From: Eutrophocola sp963925675
GTDB taxonomy: Bacteria > Pseudomonadota > Gammaproteobacteria > Pseudomonadales > Pseudohongiellaceae
DNA: 64,000 nt
Direction: 5' to 3'
Assembly (NCBI GenBank): GCA_963925675.1
Contig: CAWUSW010000073.1
Location: forward strand, 12,158 to 76,157
Position 1 is the first letter of the stretch. Each line of letters starts with the position of its first letter. The position numbers were made by a program, and so were the translations under genes. The notes under the pieces are model-generated. The model saw only the letters and a list, made by a program, of their open reading frames with translations, ran no database searches and was not told the DNA's origin. Positions 1-8,057 of this stretch are shown one piece after another.

Positions 1-421
1 GTGATTCTTCAGAATAAGCAGACTCTTGCTTCAGTCGGGCTCTCAGCGTGATGAGGCTTTGTCGATATGCAAGCAGCTTGGGATATTGCCTTTTACTGAG
101 TGCTAAAGCCTCGAGGAAGCAACCTGAATCTCTTAGCGTCTTGATTTCTTCGGACCAGGTCAGGTTTTTTTGCGGTGCATGTTCGATTTCATTAACGACC
201 CGGATTCCTTCAGAAGTAGGATCGGCCATCAAGTCACTTTCAAGAGGGGCCAAAGTGTTGGTATTTTCTGCTATTTCCAGTGTTTTTCTCAGATGATTTT
301 TGTGGAGATAAAAAATCACCAGAGCAGTAAAAGCAACAGTTAACAGTATCAGTATGAAAGAAACCATGCTGTGGGTATCAAGGAAAAAACGTTCAGGAAT
401 TCTATCAGGGGGCGACGACAT
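1..421 (-). CDS. Unrecognised membrane-anchored protein, N-terminal part (runs off left edge)
   Basis: A minus-strand reading frame starts at an ATG at 421-419 and stays open for 140 codons to the window edge, so only the N-terminus is present. After about 18 polar residues comes one hydrophobic segment (around residues 19-40, MVSFILILLTVAFTALVIF), then a charged soluble part with helical, Lys/Glu-rich character. That predicts a single-pass inner-membrane protein with a cytoplasmic or periplasmic soluble domain. No catalytic motif or family was recognised; the ALALSKRQYPKLLAYRQSL stretch could be a helical repeat. The ribosome binding site is weak. The long open frame makes a real gene likely, but the function is unknown. 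Confidence 0.6.
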   Translation of the reverse strand, partial: MSSPPDRIPERFFLDTHSMVSFILILLTVAFTALVIFYLHKNHLRKTLEIAENTNTLAPLESDLMADPTSEGIRVVNEIEHAPQKNLTWSEEIKTLRDSGCFLEALALSKRQYPKLLAYRQSLITLRARLKQESAYSEES

Positions 422-636
422 GGTCGAGCTGGGGATGGCTTTTCATTAATTATTGGCGAAAGCCGACATCCTGAGCTATTTTGAAACTGGGCACAGGGAT
501 GTGTCTGCTTCCGGAAGCATTACAGTGGCTTTTTCAACATGCGGATATATATTGGCTAAATTGAAAAAGAGACAGCACCAGGCGCCTTTTTTTTAGTATA
601 ATGGAAAGCTGTATTTTCCCCTACTGTAGTCCTTTC
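422..636. promoter_or_regulatory. Divergent intergenic region with -10-like box for yadG
   Basis: This 215-base gap separates the minus-strand membrane protein from the plus-strand exporter genes. A consensus-like TATAAT lies at 597-602, but no good -35 hexamer sits 16-18 bases upstream. If this is the -10, transcription would begin near 609. That would exclude the upstream ATG at 601 as the yadG start and favour ATG 637. No strong hairpin or repeat was seen. Confidence 0.35.
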
Positions 637-1563
637 ATGACACCTGCAATATCAATCAAAGACCTCTACAAGACCTATGATAATGGTTTCGAAGCACTGA
701 AGGGTATAAGCCTGGATGTTGCTGAAGGGGACTTTTTCGCCTTACTTGGCGCCAATGGCGCGGGTAAATCAACGACTATTGGTGTGCTTTCTACCCTGGT
801 AAGGAAAACAGCTGGTAGCGTGCAGGTTTTTGGTAAAAACGTTGATAGCAACAGTTATGAAACCAAACTGGATCTGGGCGTTGTCCCTCAGGAAGTCAAT
901 TTTAATCATTTTGAAAAGGTTTTTGACATTGTCGTGACTCAGGGAGGCTATTACGGGCTCCCCGTTAAACTTGCCAAGGAACGGGCTGAAGAGTACCTGG
1001 TTCAACTTGGTTTGTGGGATAAGCATGACCAGCAGGCCAGAAATCTATCCGGCGGTATGAAGCGCCGCCTGTTAATCGCCAGGGCACTTGTGCATGAGCC
1101 TCGTTTATTACTGCTTGATGAGCCAACTGCCGGCGTAGATATCGAATTAAGACGCTCAACCTGGGAATTCCTCCAGGAAATCAACAGGGCAGGGACAACC
1201 ATCATCCTGACTACCCATTATCTGGAAGAAGCAGAAACTCTTTGCAGAAATATTGCCATGATTGATAAGGGCGAAATTATTGAAAATACCAGTATGAAGT
1301 CTTTACTTAGAAAGCTGCATCAGGAGAACTTCCTTTTTGATCTGCGTGAGGAAATTAATACAGCCCCGACATTAAAGGGATTTTCATGTCATTTAGTTGA
1401 CCCGGCAATTCTGGAAGTATCTGTGGATAGTCATCAGGATCTTAATGATGTTTTCAAGGAGCTGCAGGCATTGAATATTCAGGTTAAAAGTATGCGTAAT
1501 AAATCAAACAGACTGGAACAACTTTTTATCTCCCTGTTGAACAAACCTGGGCAGGAATCGTGA
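637..1563 (+). CDS. yadG: ABC-2 type exporter ATP-binding protein, YadG-like
   Basis: This is the cytoplasmic ATPase of an ABC-2 type exporter; the transported substrate is unknown. From ATG 637 the protein is 308 residues, the same length as E. coli YadG. Walker A GANGAGKST is at about 38-46, signature LSGGMKRR at about 137-144 and Walker B LLLLDEPTAGVD at about 157-168, followed by the H-loop TTHYLEEAE. The C-terminal MRNKSNRLEQLF stretch also resembles YadG. An in-frame ATG at 601 would add 12 residues, but it overlaps the -10-like TATAAT, so 637 is preferred. Its stop overlaps the permease start (TGATG), so the two are translationally coupled. Confidence 0.88.
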   Translation: MTPAISIKDLYKTYDNGFEALKGISLDVAEGDFFALLGANGAGKSTTIGVLSTLVRKTAGSVQVFGKNVDSNSYETKLDLGVVPQEVNFNHFEKVFDIVVTQGGYYGLPVKLAKERAEEYLVQLGLWDKHDQQARNLSGGMKRRLLIARALVHEPRLLLLDEPTAGVDIELRRSTWEFLQEINRAGTTIILTTHYLEEAETLCRNIAMIDKGEIIENTSMKSLLRKLHQENFLFDLREEINTAPTLKGFSCHLVDPAILEVSVDSHQDLNDVFKELQALNIQVKSMRNKSNRLEQLFISLLNKPGQES

Positions 1564-2345
1564 TGCACAGTTTACCGCTCGATTATAAAGTGACAGCGTT
1601 TAAAACGCTGGTTTGGAAAGAGATAAGACGATTCCTGCGCATCTGGGTACAGACACTGGTGCCTCCGGTTATTACCATTTCTTTGTATTTTGTCATTTTC
1701 GGCAACTTGATTGGCAGAAGAATAGGGGAGATGAACGGTTATACCTATATGGAATTCATCGTTCCCGGATTGATCATGATGGCAGTGATAAACAATTCAT
1801 ATGCCAATGTAGTGTCTTCTTTTTTCAGTCAAAAATATCAGCGCAGTATTGAGGAGTTGCTGGTTTCTCCCATGCCCAATTATGTCATTCTGTCAGGCTT
1901 TGTAATCGGCGGGGTCACGAGAGGGCTTGCCGTAGGTGTTGTTGCCACAATCATGTCATTGTTTTTTAGCGGTTTGCATATGCACAATATTTTTATCACT
2001 ATTTTGGTTGTACTAATGTCATCCATTGTTTTTTCACTGGGCGGTTTTATCAATGCTATCTTTGCCAATAAATTTGATGACATCACGATTATTCCTACCT
2101 TTGTATTAACACCCCTTATTTATCTGGGTGGTGTTTTTTATTCTGTAGATTTACTGCCTGACTTTTGGCGTCTGATCTCTCAGCTGAATCCTATTTTTTA
2201 CATGGTCAATGCCTTCAGGTACGGCATTCTCGGTGTTTCTGATGTAAATGTAGTTTTCGCTTTTCTGATGCTGGTACTTTTCACCATTACCTTGTTTGTC
2301 TTTGCCTTGTTTTTGTTGCATAGAGGCAAGGGCCTGAGACACTGA
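1563..2345 (+). CDS. yadH: ABC-2 type exporter permease, YadH-like
   Basis: Inner-membrane permease partner of the preceding ATPase, 260 residues with about six hydrophobic segments. It shows the ABC-2 pattern: an amphipathic N-terminus (WKEIRRFLRIWVQTLVPP), the FGNLIGRRIG loop, and a C-terminal PTFVLTPLIYLGGVFYS segment typical of the family. Start may be ATG 1563 (one-base overlap with the upstream stop) or GTG 1560. Overall resemblance to E. coli YadH is high. The partner gene lies immediately upstream and nothing else nearby reveals the cargo. Confidence 0.88.
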   Translation: MHSLPLDYKVTAFKTLVWKEIRRFLRIWVQTLVPPVITISLYFVIFGNLIGRRIGEMNGYTYMEFIVPGLIMMAVINNSYANVVSSFFSQKYQRSIEELLVSPMPNYVILSGFVIGGVTRGLAVGVVATIMSLFFSGLHMHNIFITILVVLMSSIVFSLGGFINAIFANKFDDITIIPTFVLTPLIYLGGVFYSVDLLPDFWRLISQLNPIFYMVNAFRYGILGVSDVNVVFAFLMLVLFTITLFVFALFLLHRGKGLRH

Positions 2346-2363
2346 TTTTTCAGGGTGCATGAT

Positions 2364-3191
2364 ATGACGCTTAACCCACTGGGAAGTTCAACAAGGTATC
2401 CGCAAAATTATCAGCCGAAACTGCTGCATAAGATTCCCCGTTTGGATAATAGAACTACACTGGGAATTGCTGATAAAAACTTGCCGTTTTCTGGTGCAGA
2501 TATCTGGAATGCCTACGAATTGTCCTGTCTGGATAAATTGGGAAAGCCACAAATTTTTCTTGGTCGTTTTGTGTTTCCCGCTGACACTCCCAATTTAATT
2601 GAATCCAAATCACTGAAGTTATATTTGAATTCCCTGAATCAGGAGAAATTTGATTCAGTCGATAAGCTGAAACACACGATTCAAGCAGATCTATCGCAAG
2701 TGGCTGGTGGGTCGGTTCTTGTTATTTTGCAGACACCTGAAGAGCTTGCGATACCAGAATTACCGGCGGGTATTTGTCTGGATGACCTGGATGTTGAAAT
2801 CAATGATTTTACGGTAAATCCTGAATTGCTCAGAACAACGGATGAATCCTTGTTTGATGAAATTACAGATGAAGTTTTGTTTACTAATTTGTTTCGTTCC
2901 AATTGTCCAATTACCAATCAGCCCGATTGGGCAACAATCACTGTTTGTTACCATGGAAAAAAAATCCCTCATCAGTCCTTGTTGAAATACCTGGTTTCTT
3001 ATCGGCAGCACAATGATTATCATGAAAACTGTGTTGAACGTATTTTTTGCGATCTTGTCGCTGCCTTCAGCCCATTATCATTAACAGTGGAAGCCAACTT
3101 TTTAAGGCGTGGCGGTCTGGATATCAATCCTGTCAGAACCACAGAAAGCGGCTTGAATTACCAGGCTTTCCCACGCTACTTACGTCAATAA
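2364..3191 (+). CDS. queF: NADPH-dependent 7-cyano-7-deazaguanine reductase (long, type II QueF)
   Basis: QueF reduces preQ0 to preQ1 with NADPH in the cytoplasm, a step of queuosine tRNA modification. From ATG 2364 the protein is about 275 residues, matching the two-domain (tunnel-fold duplicated) form such as E. coli QueF (282). The QueF motif ESKSLKLY is at about 80-87 and the catalytic cysteine is in SNCPITNQPDW at about residue 181. A GTG at 2355 would add three residues. It follows yadH by about 18 bases and may share its transcript. No other queuosine gene is in the window. Confidence 0.92.
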   Translation: MTLNPLGSSTRYPQNYQPKLLHKIPRLDNRTTLGIADKNLPFSGADIWNAYELSCLDKLGKPQIFLGRFVFPADTPNLIESKSLKLYLNSLNQEKFDSVDKLKHTIQADLSQVAGGSVLVILQTPEELAIPELPAGICLDDLDVEINDFTVNPELLRTTDESLFDEITDEVLFTNLFRSNCPITNQPDWATITVCYHGKKIPHQSLLKYLVSYRQHNDYHENCVERIFCDLVAAFSPLSLTVEANFLRRGGLDINPVRTTESGLNYQAFPRYLRQ

Positions 3192-3213
3192 TTATAAATA
3201 GCAGGTATATTCA

Positions 3214-3759
3214 TTGGACGCTTTAGACGCACTACAAAACAGAACAGCATCTCCACGTTTAATAGAACCTGCTCCATCAGAGCAGGAATTACAGGAAATC
3301 TATAAAGCCGGCTTGCGTGCTCCCGATCATGGCATGCTCAGGCCATGGAAATTCCTTGTTGTCAGTGGTGAGGCGCGAGCAAAGCTTGGTCAGATCTTTG
3401 CGGATAACCTTAATCCGGGAAGTGAGGAAGAAAAAGCCAAGATGCTCAATTCACCACTACGGGCGCCACTTATCATCGTTGCTGTGACTGAGTTCAAGGA
3501 GCACCCCAAAGTACCTGATGTCGAGCAGGTATGTGCTACGGCAGCCGCCGTACAAAATATGTCTGTTGCTATCCATGCCTTGGGCTATTCTTCAATCTGG
3601 CGTACTGGTAAGGCGGCATTTAGTGCCGGTATTAAGGAAGCCCTGGGCTTTAAAGCAGCAGATGAAATAGTGGGTTATTTATATGTTGGAACACCGACTC
3701 TGGCGCAAAGGCCGGTTCCTGAAAACAATATTGAGGATTATGTGAAAGTCTGGAGTTAG
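3214..3759 (+). CDS. Nitroreductase family protein, YdjA-like
   Basis: Predicted FMN-dependent oxidoreductase of the minimal nitroreductase type, 181 residues, cytoplasmic; the substrate is not known. The N-terminus MDALDALQNRTASPRLIEPA and the segment RAPDHGMLRPWKFLVV match YdjA-type proteins, as do the central RAPLIIVAV and the C-terminal GYLYVGTP. The start is a TTG codon at 3214, preceded by AGCAGGT with suitable spacing and giving the family's conserved Met-Asp-Ala-Leu N-terminus; no ATG would preserve it. It lies 22 bases after queF and may be cotranscribed with it. Confidence 0.85.
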   Translation: MDALDALQNRTASPRLIEPAPSEQELQEIYKAGLRAPDHGMLRPWKFLVVSGEARAKLGQIFADNLNPGSEEEKAKMLNSPLRAPLIIVAVTEFKEHPKVPDVEQVCATAAAVQNMSVAIHALGYSSIWRTGKAAFSAGIKEALGFKAADEIVGYLYVGTPTLAQRPVPENNIEDYVKVWS

Positions 3760-3772
3760 CACAGTTCCTGAA

Positions 3773-3806
3773 TTGACCCTTGAGTTTGGAGAGTGCTTAC
3801 TATAAA
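3773..3806 (+). promoter_or_regulatory. Candidate promoter for tRNA-Ser
   Basis: A TATAAA box lies at 3801-3806, with TTGAGT at 3780-3785 (15-base spacer) or TTGACC at 3773-3778 (22-base spacer) as imperfectly spaced -35 candidates. The bases after the -10 (GTGCGGC) are GC-rich, as in discriminators of stringently controlled stable-RNA promoters. Transcription would start near 3813, leaving about 30 leader bases before the tRNA. The non-ideal spacing keeps this tentative. Confidence 0.4.
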
Positions 3807-3843
3807 GTGCGGCACTTTAAATTTTCCAAAATTTATAGAATTA

Positions 3844-3933
3844 GGTGAGGTGTCCGAGAGGCCGATGGAGCACGCTTGGAAAGCGTGTAACGGGTTAAAC
3901 CGTTCGAGGGTTCGAATCCCTCTCTCACCGCCA
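3844..3933 (+). tRNA. tRNA-Ser (anticodon GGA)
   Basis: A class II tRNA of about 90 bases with the 3' CCA encoded. The acceptor arm GGTGAGG (3844-3850) pairs with TCTCACC near 3923-3929. The anticodon stem CACGC/GCGTG encloses loop TTGGAAA with anticodon GGA. The long variable arm expected of serine tRNAs is present, and the T-arm carries GGTTCGAATCC. It decodes UCC/UCU and is followed at once by a rho-independent terminator, so it is a single-gene unit. Confidence 0.97.
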
Positions 3934-3940
3934 AAATAAA

Positions 3941-3966
3941 AAACCCAGCTCTGAGCTGGGTTTTTT
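3941..3966 (+). terminator. Rho-independent terminator after tRNA-Ser
   Basis: Stem AAACCCAGC / GCTGGGTTT around loop TCTGA, ending in a run of six T. On the minus strand the upstream A-run could also serve the convergent DUF6152-like gene that ends at 3994, so it may act in both directions. Confidence 0.9.
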
Positions 3967-3993
3967 ATACTTCATATTTAACATTCAACAATA

Positions 3994-4407
3994 TTAAAAC
4001 ATCGAGCCGCCTTCAACCACAGGAGTACCATCCTCTCGTGTAGGATGGTTACCCCCACCCTCCATAAGCAAACCGTAAACACCAGCCTTACGAGCAGGAT
4101 TGCCATGAACAGTAATGATTTCGCCTGGTTTGAAAGTATCCGAGCTGTAACCTTGTCGTTGTAGATGAACAACAGCGGCGCCACCGTAGCTTAGATCCCA
4201 GTTACGCAGAACACCGTTTTCATCTTCAGCCTCGAGAGTGAGGTATGGATGTGGATTGATAAATGCCCATTCCTTGACCGTTCCGGTAAGTTCAAGCATC
4301 TGCTCTTCATGGTAAATACCGCGTGTACTGTGATGTGCAAATACTTGGCTTGTCAGGCATAAAGTAAAACCTGCCAGGGCAATAAAGAGTCGTTTTGATA
4401 AAGTCAT
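3994..4407 (-). CDS. DUF6152-like secreted small protein
   Basis: A 137-residue protein with a clear Sec signal peptide (residues 1-24, ending ...TSQVFA before HHST). The mature part has the pattern AHH, then GTVKEWAFINPHPYLTLEA and WDLSYGG, then FKPGEIITVHGNPA, which I associate with the DUF6152 family. Such proteins are predicted to be periplasmic or extracellular beta-rich proteins without a known biochemical role. A good Shine-Dalgarno (CCAGGAG) precedes ATG 4407. It lies 19 bases after the other secreted protein gene, so the two form a two-gene operon. Confidence 0.7.
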   Translation of the reverse strand: MTLSKRLFIALAGFTLCLTSQVFAHHSTRGIYHEEQMLELTGTVKEWAFINPHPYLTLEAEDENGVLRNWDLSYGGAAVVHLQRQGYSSDTFKPGEIITVHGNPARKAGVYGLLMEGGGNHPTREDGTPVVEGGSMF

Positions 4408-4426
4408 ATTAATTTACTCCTGGTTT

Positions 4427-5185
4427 TCAATATTTGATTCGTTCAGCTTCGGGATCTTCCGGATATTTGGAAATTTCAAACATTAGGCTGCGCCTGGCCC
4501 CATCAAGCTCACAGGTCCATGCATCGCCCATTGAGGTTGCTGGCGTGGAACGGACATTAAAGGTCCAGGGCTCTTTCAGGAAAAAAGTATCGACAGTACT
4601 TACATCCAGCACAAGGTCATCACCATCGCGCGAAAAGCGTTCTGTCAGTTCCTTCTGGGTAGAAGAGGGAATGCGAAAGTCTGCATTCAAACCCTGGGGG
4701 TCGAAGGTGAATTTATTAGTCGTAACGACAAGTGCACCGTCTTCATATTTTCCAATGGCATGGCCAAAGTAGAGAAATTCGTTGATGGCGGGCACTGAAT
4801 GTCCGTGCCCCTCTAGCCAGATTGTACGCACGACATCATCTTTCCCGTAGTAGATGCGTACGCGATCCTCCAGTTGTTCCAGTCGATAGTTATAGGGATC
4901 GGTATACATGTGCGGGATAGGCATGGGGGCGCAATCATATTTGGGTTGCGCCATTTCATCAAAGGCTGCCTGATAAGCCAGGGCCCTGTCGGTGAGTTTG
5001 GGGTCATCTTCCAGCAGAGTCATGCAGCCCAGGAAACGGCCGCCGGGACACTGCCCAAAAGTCCATAAACCATCAAGGTCAGGAATATCATCTGACGCTG
5101 CCTGTGAATATCCAGCCAGTGGCAACAAACAGGTAAATCCTGCAATTCTAATAAGAGTGTTCATACGCATTGATAGCAATTTCAT
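4427..5185 (-). CDS. Secreted protein of unknown function, partner of the DUF6152-like protein
   Basis: About 252 residues from ATG 5185, chosen because a GGGGGA stretch lies directly upstream and a signal peptide follows (MRMNTLIRIAGFTCLLPLAG, predicted cleavage after YSQA). An upstream in-frame ATG at 5233 would put 16 polar residues before it. The mature protein starts with DIPDLDGLWTFGQ and contains VVRTIWLEGHGHSVP, FGHAIGKYEDGALVVTTNKF and ERFSRDGDDLVLDVSTVD. I recognise this layout as a recurring uncharacterised secreted family in environmental bacteria, often next to DUF6152 genes. It has four or five cysteines and no enzyme motif that I can name. Confidence 0.6.
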   Translation of the reverse strand: MKLLSMRMNTLIRIAGFTCLLPLAGYSQAASDDIPDLDGLWTFGQCPGGRFLGCMTLLEDDPKLTDRALAYQAAFDEMAQPKYDCAPMPIPHMYTDPYNYRLEQLEDRVRIYYGKDDVVRTIWLEGHGHSVPAINEFLYFGHAIGKYEDGALVVTTNKFTFDPQGLNADFRIPSSTQKELTERFSRDGDDLVLDVSTVDTFFLKEPWTFNVRSTPATSMGDAWTCELDGARRSLMFEISKYPEDPEAERIKY

Positions 5186-5405
5186 TCCCCCTTTTGCTTT
5201 CCCCAATGGAATGCTTTGATGATGATTGTCCATTAAAGTGGATTGTTTATAGACCTAGCTCAAACAGTCTCTTTAAAAGACACTCCTTGAGTATAAAAGC
5301 CCCCATATCAATTGGCTACTGTTTGCACATTTATTTCACAGCCATAAATCTCTCTGCTTGTCATGATCTATGGTGTGTCCCGGCAAATATAACTACACTT
5401 GTCAC

Positions 5406-6083
5406 ATGTGCGGCCGATTCCAGATACTGAAAAACAAGAAATCGAAAAAATTGCTGAACAAGCTGGATGTAGATGAGTCTGAGATCCTATTTTCTAGAGA
5501 TAAGGCGCCAGGCAGCAGAATTTCGATTATCCAGCGAGTAAAAGACAGGAATGTCGTGACTCAGGCGATCTGGTGGCTGTTAATTGATCCTGACACGGGT
5601 AAACCCAATTACAAGTACGCCTCTTTTAATTCCCGTTCAGACCAGTTGAGCAGTCCACGTGCCATTGCTTATGAACCCTTTCGGGAATCACGCTGTATTA
5701 TTCCGGCAACAGCCTTCATTGAAGGAAAAGGGGACAAACGGACCTATCACAAGATTGAATTGGAAAATGAGGCTATCGCTTTCGGGGGCTTACACAGAGA
5801 GACCATTCATAAAGTCACCGGTGAAGTCATTCACAGTGCCTCAATTATTACATTGCCACCATTACCTGAATGGGAGGCAATACACCCTAAATCCATGCCT
5901 CTGATACTTCCTATGAATGATGAGGCAATAATTAATCAATGGCTTGCACCGTCTTTTCATCAGGTCGAGGCTTTTAGTAAACTTTTGCAGCCAACACTGC
6001 GTGCCACCCAGGTTCTTACGCCCATTGAAAAGCCCAGTTTATGGAATGAACAGGGGGATAGTTTCACGCTTTCTGCGACTTGA
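5406..6083 (+). CDS. SRAP-domain protein (YedK/HMCES-like abasic-site DNA-protein crosslinker)
   Basis: SRAP proteins form a thiazolidine crosslink through Cys2 to abasic sites in single-stranded DNA. The frame is open from 5370, but the start must be ATG 5406, which gives the obligatory Met-Cys-Gly-Arg-Phe N-terminus once Met is removed. From there the protein is 225 residues. Expected active-site positions are visible: Cys2, Asn75 and Arg77 in FNSRSD, Glu106 in AFIEGKGD, and His160 in HPKSMP. It is a compact, divergent member (AFIEGKG instead of the usual GFYEWKK-like motif). It stands alone; no LexA-like box was seen upstream. Confidence 0.85.
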   Translation: MCGRFQILKNKKSKKLLNKLDVDESEILFSRDKAPGSRISIIQRVKDRNVVTQAIWWLLIDPDTGKPNYKYASFNSRSDQLSSPRAIAYEPFRESRCIIPATAFIEGKGDKRTYHKIELENEAIAFGGLHRETIHKVTGEVIHSASIITLPPLPEWEAIHPKSMPLILPMNDEAIINQWLAPSFHQVEAFSKLLQPTLRATQVLTPIEKPSLWNEQGDSFTLSAT

Positions 6084-6102
6084 TTTTATAGAAATCCAGG
6101 GC

Positions 6103-6132
6103 AAAAAAAGGCCGGGATTTCAAGTCCCGGCC
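6103..6132 (-). terminator. Rho-independent terminator, minus strand
   Basis: Perfect 8-base inverted repeat GGCCGGGA (6110-6117) and TCCCGGCC (6125-6132) with a 7-base loop. The run of seven A at 6103-6109 becomes a U-tract on minus-strand RNA, so it terminates transcription arriving from the glutathione-transferase-like gene that stops at 6260. Confidence 0.85.
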
Positions 6133-6259
6133 AAAGCTATCGCCGCTCAAGGTTCAATCAGTTTTTCACCTATTTATCTCCTCTAAAAATTTACGCTTTA
6201 ATGGTATCTATCCTGCCAAGCCTTCCATCCCACCCACCCGTCAAAGACAACTGACTTGC

Positions 6260-6913
6260 TTAGCCGGTCTTGTCCAGAGGCAAGGCTGCAATTTCCTGCT
6301 GGGCCTGTTCCAGCCACCATTGCATATGAGGATTTGACAGTAAAAAGTCCATATACAGATTGCTCTTCCAGCTTAATTCAGCTCCATAAGACCTGAGAGA
6401 AACGGCAACCGGTGCGAGAAAGCAGTCAACTATTGAAAACTGCCCGAACAGGTAATCGCCACCATCGCCATATTTGCGCCGACAGCAATACATGATGGCA
6501 TCAAGCCTGGCTATTTCCCGTTCCAGAATTTCATCGGGTTTCATTCTTACTGACAATAAACAATTCATCGGCCATTCGCGTTTAAAATGCTGGAAGTCGC
6601 TATGTAACTCGGCACAAACAGAGCGGGCAGCCGCTTTCTTTTTTATATGGCTGGGCCAGCCGCGATTCTCAAGAAATGTCTCTGAAATGTATTCACAAAT
6701 GGGTAATGAATCCCAAACCTTTATCTCGTTATGGATGAGCACAGGCACCTTGAGAGAAGGCGAGAAGACGCCAAGTTTTTCCGCGCTATCAGCCTTGAAG
6801 AGATCAATTGCTATTTCGGTATAAGGCACTTCAAACTCCTGCAACATCAACCAGGGTCTGAGTGAGCTGGGCGAGAAATTTTTGTTCCCGGTAATCAAAT
6901 GCAAGTCGCTCAT
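6260..6913 (-). CDS. Glutathione S-transferase family protein
   Basis: Cytosolic GST-fold protein of 217 residues. The N-terminal thioredoxin-like domain has FSPSSLRPWL, where a serine is the likely glutathione-activating residue. It is followed by SLKVPVLIHNEIKVWDSLPI with the cis-Pro (VPVL) and the Asp-Ser pair that binds the gamma-glutamyl group. The C-terminal half is all-helical. This resembles the bacterial GSTs annotated near YfcF/maleylacetoacetate isomerase-like proteins; the substrate is unknown. AGGAAGGA precedes the ATG. It stands between the terminator at 6103 and the OmpA-like gene, which lies 49 bases upstream, so they may be cotranscribed. Confidence 0.8.
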   Translation of the reverse strand: MSDLHLITGNKNFSPSSLRPWLMLQEFEVPYTEIAIDLFKADSAEKLGVFSPSLKVPVLIHNEIKVWDSLPICEYISETFLENRGWPSHIKKKAAARSVCAELHSDFQHFKREWPMNCLLSVRMKPDEILEREIARLDAIMYCCRRKYGDGGDYLFGQFSIVDCFLAPVAVSLRSYGAELSWKSNLYMDFLLSNPHMQWWLEQAQQEIAALPLDKTG

Positions 6914-6962
6914 GGCGTTCGTCCTTCCTAAAAATTATTGGTGATCTGAGTTGTTGTTTGGA

Positions 6963-7763
6963 TCAATCATCGTTACGGGTTAGCCGGTCATTGCCAGCGG
7001 ATATTATTTTCAATACAACCCGACGATCAAAAAAGTTATCTTCAAGAGAATCGGCTTGGCTTACTGGCCGACTTTCTCCATAAGCGCTGGTCTGTAATGC
7101 ACGCTTGGAAAGTCCAAGGCTGTTCAGCTTTTTCTCCACTGCCTGGACACGTTGCTGGGAAAGTCCAAAGTTTACGTCAGAATCACCACGTCGGTCAGCG
7201 TGCCCTGTAATACCAATGACAGCTTCAGGCAGGGTATTTACCAAGGTAATGAATTGAGCAAGTTTTTCCTCATACAAGGGTTCGATGCTGGTTGAACCGG
7301 TTTTAAAATGCAGAGAAAGTTCTGCGTCATTGCAACAGGCGGTCACCGAAGGATTGTTATTAATGGAGCGATCTTGCCCTGAAAAACTCGCGTTGCGCAC
7401 ACGTGCCGCTTGCGACTCACGGCTGGCTACCTGATAACGCGCTTCCAGAGCACGGTATTGGGCTTGCAGAGCGATTAAATCCTGCCCTTGTTGGTTAAGA
7501 GCAGTATTGAGTAATTCATTTTCTTTTTTGGCAATGGTCTTGTCACTCACCCAGCCGCCAAATGCCGCTGTCGCAATAGCGCCTATAGGACCGCCCAGCA
7601 AGCCGCCAATGAGGGCACCGCCAATCACACCGGTACTTTCATGCTTCATGCGTTGCTCTTCACTGAGGCTCAGAGCAGGCTCGAGTGCTGCCTGGGATAA
7701 AGTATTAATGGTGATGAATGCCACACCGCCAATAAGCTTGAGGATTGATCTGCTATGCTTCAT
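6963..7763 (-). CDS. pdsO: OmpA-family protein, PdsO-like
   Basis: A 266-residue envelope protein with an N-terminal signal peptide (about 1-25). Around residues 45-72 lies a glycine zipper (GGALIGGLLGGPIGAIATAA), followed by a short coiled coil (about 78-120). The C-terminal OmpA peptidoglycan-binding domain (about 150-255) carries GHADRRGDSDVNFGLSQQR. This architecture, next to a response regulator and a large histidine kinase, matches my recollection of PdsO, the OmpA-like protein of the proteobacterial dedicated sortase system. AGGAG precedes the ATG. It is divergent from the regulator gene across a 294-base gap. A generic OmpA-like lipid/peptidoglycan linker is the alternative. Confidence 0.65.
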   Translation of the reverse strand: MKHSRSILKLIGGVAFITINTLSQAALEPALSLSEEQRMKHESTGVIGGALIGGLLGGPIGAIATAAFGGWVSDKTIAKKENELLNTALNQQGQDLIALQAQYRALEARYQVASRESQAARVRNASFSGQDRSINNNPSVTACCNDAELSLHFKTGSTSIEPLYEEKLAQFITLVNTLPEAVIGITGHADRRGDSDVNFGLSQQRVQAVEKKLNSLGLSKRALQTSAYGESRPVSQADSLEDNFFDRRVVLKIISAGNDRLTRNDD

Positions 7764-8057
7764 GTAGTTCTCCTGATATACGATAAGTCATGGTTGCTTT
7801 CGAAATCTAATAAGCCTTCGTTTCTGTTGAATTCAGTGTTTCGATGCTTGGAGGCTATTTAAAGATCAATCTGTAGCTTTTCAGTGAGTGAAAAAAGGCG
7901 CAGAGCTGATAAATTATGGCAGGATTATGGCAATTCGATTTTTGCTGTCTTTTGCCCTGCAAGTAATCAAGTAATTCAGGTATAGTCCCTAAAAATCAAT
8001 GCCTTAGCTGTTTTAGCCTAATTTTAGACAAGAGCCGAGAAGAGCACGGAAAATCCT
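7764..8057. promoter_or_regulatory. Divergent control region between pdsO-like and pdsR-like genes
   Basis: A 294-base gap with both start codons facing away from each other. It must hold the promoters of both units, and the response regulator could bind here. I found no strong palindrome or direct repeat and no convincing paired -35/-10 hexamers, so nothing more specific is claimed. Confidence 0.35.

Noticed and set aside
5310..5405. LexA box upstream of the SRAP gene
   Set aside because: CTGT and ACAG occur but are 15 bases apart instead of the 8 required, so they do not form a LexA site.
3844..7763. Genomic island integrated at tRNA-Ser
   Set aside because: The genes after the tRNA are accessory in character, but there is no integrase, no repeat of the tRNA 3' end, and a normal terminator follows the tRNA directly.
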